From Nitrospirales bacterium (GTDB lineage Bacteria > Nitrospirota > Nitrospiria > Nitrospirales > UBA2166), in NCBI GenBank assembly GCA_029261375.1, contig JAJDBL010000040.1, forward strand, positions 1 through 10,190: a DNA stretch of 10,190 nt, in the 5' to 3' direction. Positions 8,023 to 10,190 of this stretch are shown piece by piece. Under the pieces are notes generated by a model that was not told the DNA's origin, ran no database searches, and saw only the letters and a program-made list of their open reading frames with translations. The translations under genes and the position numbers were made by a program. Numbering within the stretch: position 1 is the stretch's first letter; each line of letters begins with the position of its first letter.

Positions 8023-8817
8023 GTGATGTCCATCTTCGGTCTGTTCACACGTGCCACCACAGACCCCGTTTGTCTGCTGGTCCCCGCATACGCCAACCCC
8101 TGTAGCCCGGATGGTCCACATATGTGGGCGAGTCTCATTCGTACCGCAAACGATTCCTCATTCGCCGGAAGACTCCACGTCATATTCAATCCAGCGAGCG
8201 GTCCCGGAACGGCAATTGAGCCGAACTACGCGAACGCCTCAGGAACAGGCCCCCTGCAGAGCCTCCACAAGGCAGGCGCGACGATTTATGGGTATGTCGC
8301 AACGACGTTTGGAAAGCGCGACCTGAACGAGGTCACGACCGATGTGAGCAGATATTTTGACTCGCTCTATCCTGGATTAGTAGACGGAATCTACGCTGAT
8401 GAAATGTCAAACGACCTGGCGCATGTCGGATATCACCAAACAGTGAGGGATGTGGTAAGAGAGAGAGCCCCGAACGCGAAAATCATCGGCGGGCCCGGAA
8501 CAACGTTCACAAAAAATCCGACCGGGCAGACTGTGTTTACCGTAACGGACTATGCAGCAGTGTTTGATATGTTGATCACGTTCGAAAATACCAGGGACGA
8601 GTACATCAACAACTACACGCCTCCCACATGGGTCAATGACTTCCCCGCAGGCCGCTTCGCACATCTGATCCACAGCAGCGACACATGGGATCCAAAACTT
8701 GTTGCGCTCGCAAGAAAACGCAAAGCCGGCATGTTGTACGTGACCGACGATCTCATGCCCAATCCCTACGACGTGCTCCCATCGTTTTGGGATGCGCTAG
8801 TTCGTTCCCTCACTTGA
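8023..8817 (+). CDS. Spherulin-4 family protein (putative GH135-like glycoside hydrolase)
   Basis: Spherulin-4 domain TIM-barrel protein. The studied relative, fungal Sph3 (GH135), cleaves galactosaminogalactan. The family pattern is clear: LLVPAYANP (18-26), HVIFNPASGPG (52-62), GATIYGYVATTFGKR (85-99), GIYADEMSND (122-131), IIGGPGTTF (154-162) and ITFENT (185-190). The conserved acidic pair is D126-E127 and a second strand-end Glu is E188, the expected positions for catalytic carboxylates. At 264 residues it is a complete single domain. A TAA stop lies directly before GTG 8023, so the start is GTG 8023 or ATG 8026. Neither gives a signal peptide or membrane segment, which is odd for an enzyme of extracellular polysaccharide. 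It is last in the putative operon, 13 bases after the cNMP-binding gene. Family assignment is firm; the substrate is inferred only. Confidence 0.87.
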   Translation: MMSIFGLFTRATTDPVCLLVPAYANPCSPDGPHMWASLIRTANDSSFAGRLHVIFNPASGPGTAIEPNYANASGTGPLQSLHKAGATIYGYVATTFGKRDLNEVTTDVSRYFDSLYPGLVDGIYADEMSNDLAHVGYHQTVRDVVRERAPNAKIIGGPGTTFTKNPTGQTVFTVTDYAAVFDMLITFENTRDEYINNYTPPTWVNDFPAGRFAHLIHSSDTWDPKLVALARKRKAGMLYVTDDLMPNPYDVLPSFWDALVRSLT

Positions 8818-9047
8818 ACACCAAGGCGAAAGCAACGCGTTAAAACACCCCGCCTCGCGAGCAGCAAAAACCCTACAAAAACGTCTTTCTTTTCGTCCCC
8901 ATTGCCAAGTCTATGGCTATTGGGAGAACCACGTAGACGAAAAATAGGGGTATTTACCGGACTGTCATAATTCCTTACACTTTCGTGAACGAATGTAAGC
9001 CATTGATTATATTATTGAATACGCGTATTTATGCATGACCATTCCCA

Positions 9048-9073
9048 AAAGTGTAAACATTTCTTTACACTTT
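9048..9073. promoter_or_regulatory. Palindromic activator site, distal
   Basis: AAAGTGTAAA (9048-9057), spacer CATTTC, TTTACACTTT (9064-9073): perfect 10-base arms. The centre is about 235 bases before the predicted transcription start. The dyad symmetry suggests binding by a dimer, as for Fis-type HTH activators. Confidence 0.7.
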
Positions 9074-9137
9074 CGTGAAATGACGTAAGGCTTTGATTAC
9101 ATTGACATTTTATGCTGTTTAGTGCAAAAAATGATTC

Positions 9138-9163
9138 AAAGTGTAAAGTTTCCTTTACACTTT
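9138..9163. promoter_or_regulatory. Palindromic activator site, proximal
   Basis: AAAGTGTAAA (9138-9147), spacer GTTTCC, TTTACACTTT (9154-9163). A G-C pair extends the arms to 11 bases. The centre is about 145 bases before the predicted transcription start, a usual distance for sigma-54 enhancer sites. It is centred exactly 90 bases from the distal site. Confidence 0.72.
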
Positions 9164-9227
9164 CGTGACCGGCAGTTTGGCTTCCATACGAAAGTTGTCA
9201 ATCTAAATAACAGTGAAAGTCACATAT

Positions 9228-9240
9228 AATCAATTAGTTA
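9228..9240 (+). promoter_or_regulatory. IHF binding site, full consensus match
   Basis: AATCAATTAGTTA matches WATCAANNNNTTR at every defined position and is embedded in AT-rich DNA. It lies between the proximal palindrome and the -24/-12 element, centred about 60 bases before the predicted start, where IHF bends DNA to bring the activator to sigma-54 polymerase. A TATAAT at 9225-9230 overlaps it. Confidence 0.7.
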
Positions 9241-9269
9241 TATATATTCGTGATTTTCGTCACGCATCG

Positions 9270-9285
9270 TGGCATATAGTTTGCA
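9270..9285 (+). promoter_or_regulatory. Sigma-54 (-24/-12) promoter of the PEP-CTERM gene
   Basis: TGGCATATAGTTTGCA fits the YTGGCACGRNNNTTGCW pattern, with GG at 9271-9272 and GC at 9283-9284, the required 12-base offset. Only the C, G and R just after TGGCA deviate. The predicted transcription start is near 9296, giving a leader of about 50 bases before ATG 9346. Such promoters need RpoN and an ATP-hydrolysing activator. Confidence 0.85.
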
Positions 9286-9345
9286 TGAGTTTTATTATTA
9301 CTGAAACCTTGCAACACTTATGTCCACATCAGAGGGATACGCCTC

Positions 9346-10011
9346 ATGATGAGAATAGCAATGAAAATGATCAAGAGAACGCTTTGTACCCTCACGATAC
9401 TCGTCGGCGTCTTCGGCGTCGCGGGGATGGCACAGGCCATCACCTATGACTTTACCGGCGGCACAGGCCCAGCAGGAAACCCGTTCGGCCTCGGCATCGG
9501 AGACATCGGTCCCTCGATAAATGTTTCATCAGGTGGTCTTTCGGTTACGATCACCGGCAAGGACTCCGGCCCCCCAGGCCTAAGCGCTAATATTCACCGA
9601 AGTGCGCCTGGTGGACTTGGGGTCGTCGATAATGGAGGCCTTTCTCGTGTTGGCTTTGACGAAGCCCTCGAGTTTGATTTCACTCCAGCGACTGTGCTCG
9701 GACTCAGCACGCTCCTCTTGGAGGTAGGGCCAGGTCCGGCATCCGGGAGCCTCGATCTCTACGTCGATAACATTTTTGCCGAGAACATTGCATGGAACAA
9801 CGGAGGATTCAATCTAGAGTTCCATGCGTTCAATTCCACGCCAACCGGTTCCATTTTCGAATTCAGAGGCAACACCAACGGTTTTCGTATCGCAGAACTC
9901 ACCGTCCAAGTTGTCAACGCCCCCATCCCCGAACCCTCCACGATGCTGCTGTTTGGGACCGGCGTGCTAGGACTAATCGGATATGCGCGGCGGCGGACGC
10001 CGAGTGCATAG
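9346..10011 (+). CDS. PEP-CTERM sorting domain protein
   Basis: Secreted protein handled by exosortase (EpsH/Xrt family), usually made alongside exopolysaccharide and placed at the cell surface or in the matrix. The 221 residues begin with a Sec signal peptide: basic MKMIKR, a hydrophobic core, and a predicted cut after A29-Q30-A31. The middle (32-190) is Gly/Ser/Asn-rich, cysteine-free and beta-like, including GGLGVVDNGG and EALEFDFTP, as in other PEP-CTERM proteins. The C-terminus is a complete sorting signal: PEPST (195-199), a hydrophobic segment to about 213, then RRR (215-217). GAGGGA-type ribosome binding sequence (AGAGGGA, 9331-9337) lies 8 bases before ATG 9346, though M2, M6 and M8 are also possible starts. 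Transcription is probably from the sigma-54 promoter at 9270-9285. No exosortase gene is in the window. Confidence 0.94.
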   Translation: MMRIAMKMIKRTLCTLTILVGVFGVAGMAQAITYDFTGGTGPAGNPFGLGIGDIGPSINVSSGGLSVTITGKDSGPPGLSANIHRSAPGGLGVVDNGGLSRVGFDEALEFDFTPATVLGLSTLLLEVGPGPASGSLDLYVDNIFAENIAWNNGGFNLEFHAFNSTPTGSIFEFRGNTNGFRIAELTVQVVNAPIPEPSTMLLFGTGVLGLIGYARRRTPSA

Positions 10012-10058
10012 CAGCTATTGAAGCACGCGCGTTCTGTGCGATGACCATTTGGAGGCAA

Positions 10059-10077
10059 GCATGCGGGAAGCGCATGC
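10059..10077 (+). terminator. Stem-loop after the PEP-CTERM gene
   Basis: GCATGCG (10059-10065), loop GGAAG, CGCATGC (10071-10077): a perfect 7-base-pair stem 47 bases past the stop. No T-run follows, so it may instead be a processing or stability element between this gene and the next. Confidence 0.35.
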
Positions 10078-10130
10078 AGCATCAATAGGCGTTTCACACT
10101 AACCTTGGGGAAGGGAGACGGAGGCATCAC

Positions 10131-10190
10131 ATGCAGCGAGATGAAGACAAACTCAAGCACACACAAATATGCAAAGGAATGGCATTCGCT
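10131..10190 (+). CDS. Start of an unidentified gene (partial, runs off the right edge)
   Basis: A strong Shine-Dalgarno GGAGG (10120-10124) sits 6 bases before ATG 10131. The frame stays open for the 20 codons left, starting MQRDEDKLKHTQ and ending KGMAFA. The visible part is charged and hydrophilic with no signal peptide and is too short to assign to a family. A second frame opens at ATG 10141 (MKTNSSTHKYAKEWHS) but is badly placed relative to GGAGG. The gene begins 119 bases after the PEP-CTERM stop and could share its transcript. Confidence 0.5.
   Translation, partial: MQRDEDKLKHTQICKGMAFA

Larger units (their letters stand above)
8975..9168. repeat. Three-copy 90-base tandem array with palindromic sites (probable enhancer)
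   Basis: TTACACTTTCGTGA occurs at 8975, 9065 and 9155, exactly 90 bases apart. Copies 2 and 3 are preceded by a complementary arm, giving perfect palindromes AAAGTGTAAA-N6-TTTACACTTT at 9048-9073 and 9138-9163. In copy 1 the left arm is degraded (ACTGTCA, 8961-8967). Between sites the units share GTAAG..and TTGATTA segments early and diverge in the middle, so they look like duplicated units under selection at the ends. Position, 100-220 bases upstream of the -24/-12 promoter, fits upstream activating sequences for a sigma-54 activator. Confidence 0.88.
8818..9345. other. Long AT-rich regulatory region upstream of the PEP-CTERM gene
   Basis: These 528 bases contain no plausible gene. The first part (8818-8950) holds the palindrome CTCGCGAG (8854-8861) and a weak bulged stem, GTCTATGG (8909-8916) with CCA-CG-TAGAC (8929-8938); no clear terminator for the upstream operon was found. 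From about 8957 the region is organised as tandem 90-base units, an IHF consensus and a sigma-54 promoter, listed separately. It is visibly more AT-rich than the flanking genes. Confidence 0.8.

Noticed and set aside
9102..9107. TTGACA as a -35 element
   Set aside because: No -10-like sequence lies 16-18 bases downstream; it falls in the diverged middle of a 90-base unit.
8975..9168. CRISPR-like array
   Set aside because: The repeated core is only about 15 bases, intervening segments are related to each other instead of unique, and no cas gene is present. Position before a sigma-54 promoter explains the repeats better.
9195..9230. Sigma-70 promoter TTGTCA ... TATAAT before the PEP-CTERM gene
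   Set aside because: The two hexamers are 24 bases apart, too far for sigma-70, and TATAAT overlaps the full-consensus IHF site. A weak start from TATAAT alone cannot be excluded.

Overview
The window reads as a stretch of chromosome from a diderm (Gram-negative type) bacterium. It carries an outer-membrane type lipoprotein signal, a PEP-CTERM protein of the kind sorted by exosortase, and sigma-54/IHF style promoter architecture. The gene mix (trehalose synthesis, zinc-less adenylate kinase, endonuclease V, PEP-CTERM) and moderate GC would suit a Nitrospira-like organism, but the sequence alone does not prove that assignment.

Left part (1-5171). A long minus-strand gene running off the left edge encodes malto-oligosyltrehalose synthase (TreY). 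It is divergent from a plus-strand adenylate kinase gene (adk). Two further minus-strand genes follow: endonuclease V (nfi) and, downstream of it, an alpha/beta hydrolase of the YfhR/ABHD13 type. The hydrolase gene is bracketed by three copies of a C/G-rich palindromic repeat (3579-3615, 3628-3661, 4468-4502); the first two form an inverted, REPIN-like pair.

Middle part (5321-8817). Four plus-strand genes with short gaps (12, 49 and 13 bases) look like one operon: a SlyD-like FKBP prolyl isomerase lipoprotein, a PAS-AAA+-Fis regulator, a stand-alone cyclic-nucleotide-binding protein, and a spherulin-4 type putative glycoside hydrolase. The regulator gene is broken by an in-frame TAA at 6590-6592. 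All six residues of its sigma-54 contact motif (GAFTGA) are also replaced, each explicable by one base change, while Walker A, Walker B, arginine-finger region and HTH remain.

Right part (8818-10190). A 528-base non-coding region precedes a PEP-CTERM protein gene. It holds three half-sites TTACACTTTCGTGA at an exact 90-base period, two of them completed to perfect AAAGTGTAAA-N6-TTTACACTTT palindromes. These are followed by a full match to the IHF consensus (9228-9240) and a -24/-12 promoter (TGGCA-N6-TTGCA, 9270-9285). This is a textbook enhancer - IHF - sigma-54 layout. The activator that reads the 90-base array is not identifiable here: the only sigma-54 activator-like gene in the window is disrupted. 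A further gene with a strong ribosome binding site begins at 10131 and runs off the right edge.

Together the right half suggests surface or extracellular-matrix functions (PEP-CTERM protein, lipoprotein foldase, polysaccharide hydrolase) under second-messenger and sigma-54 control. That functional link is inference.
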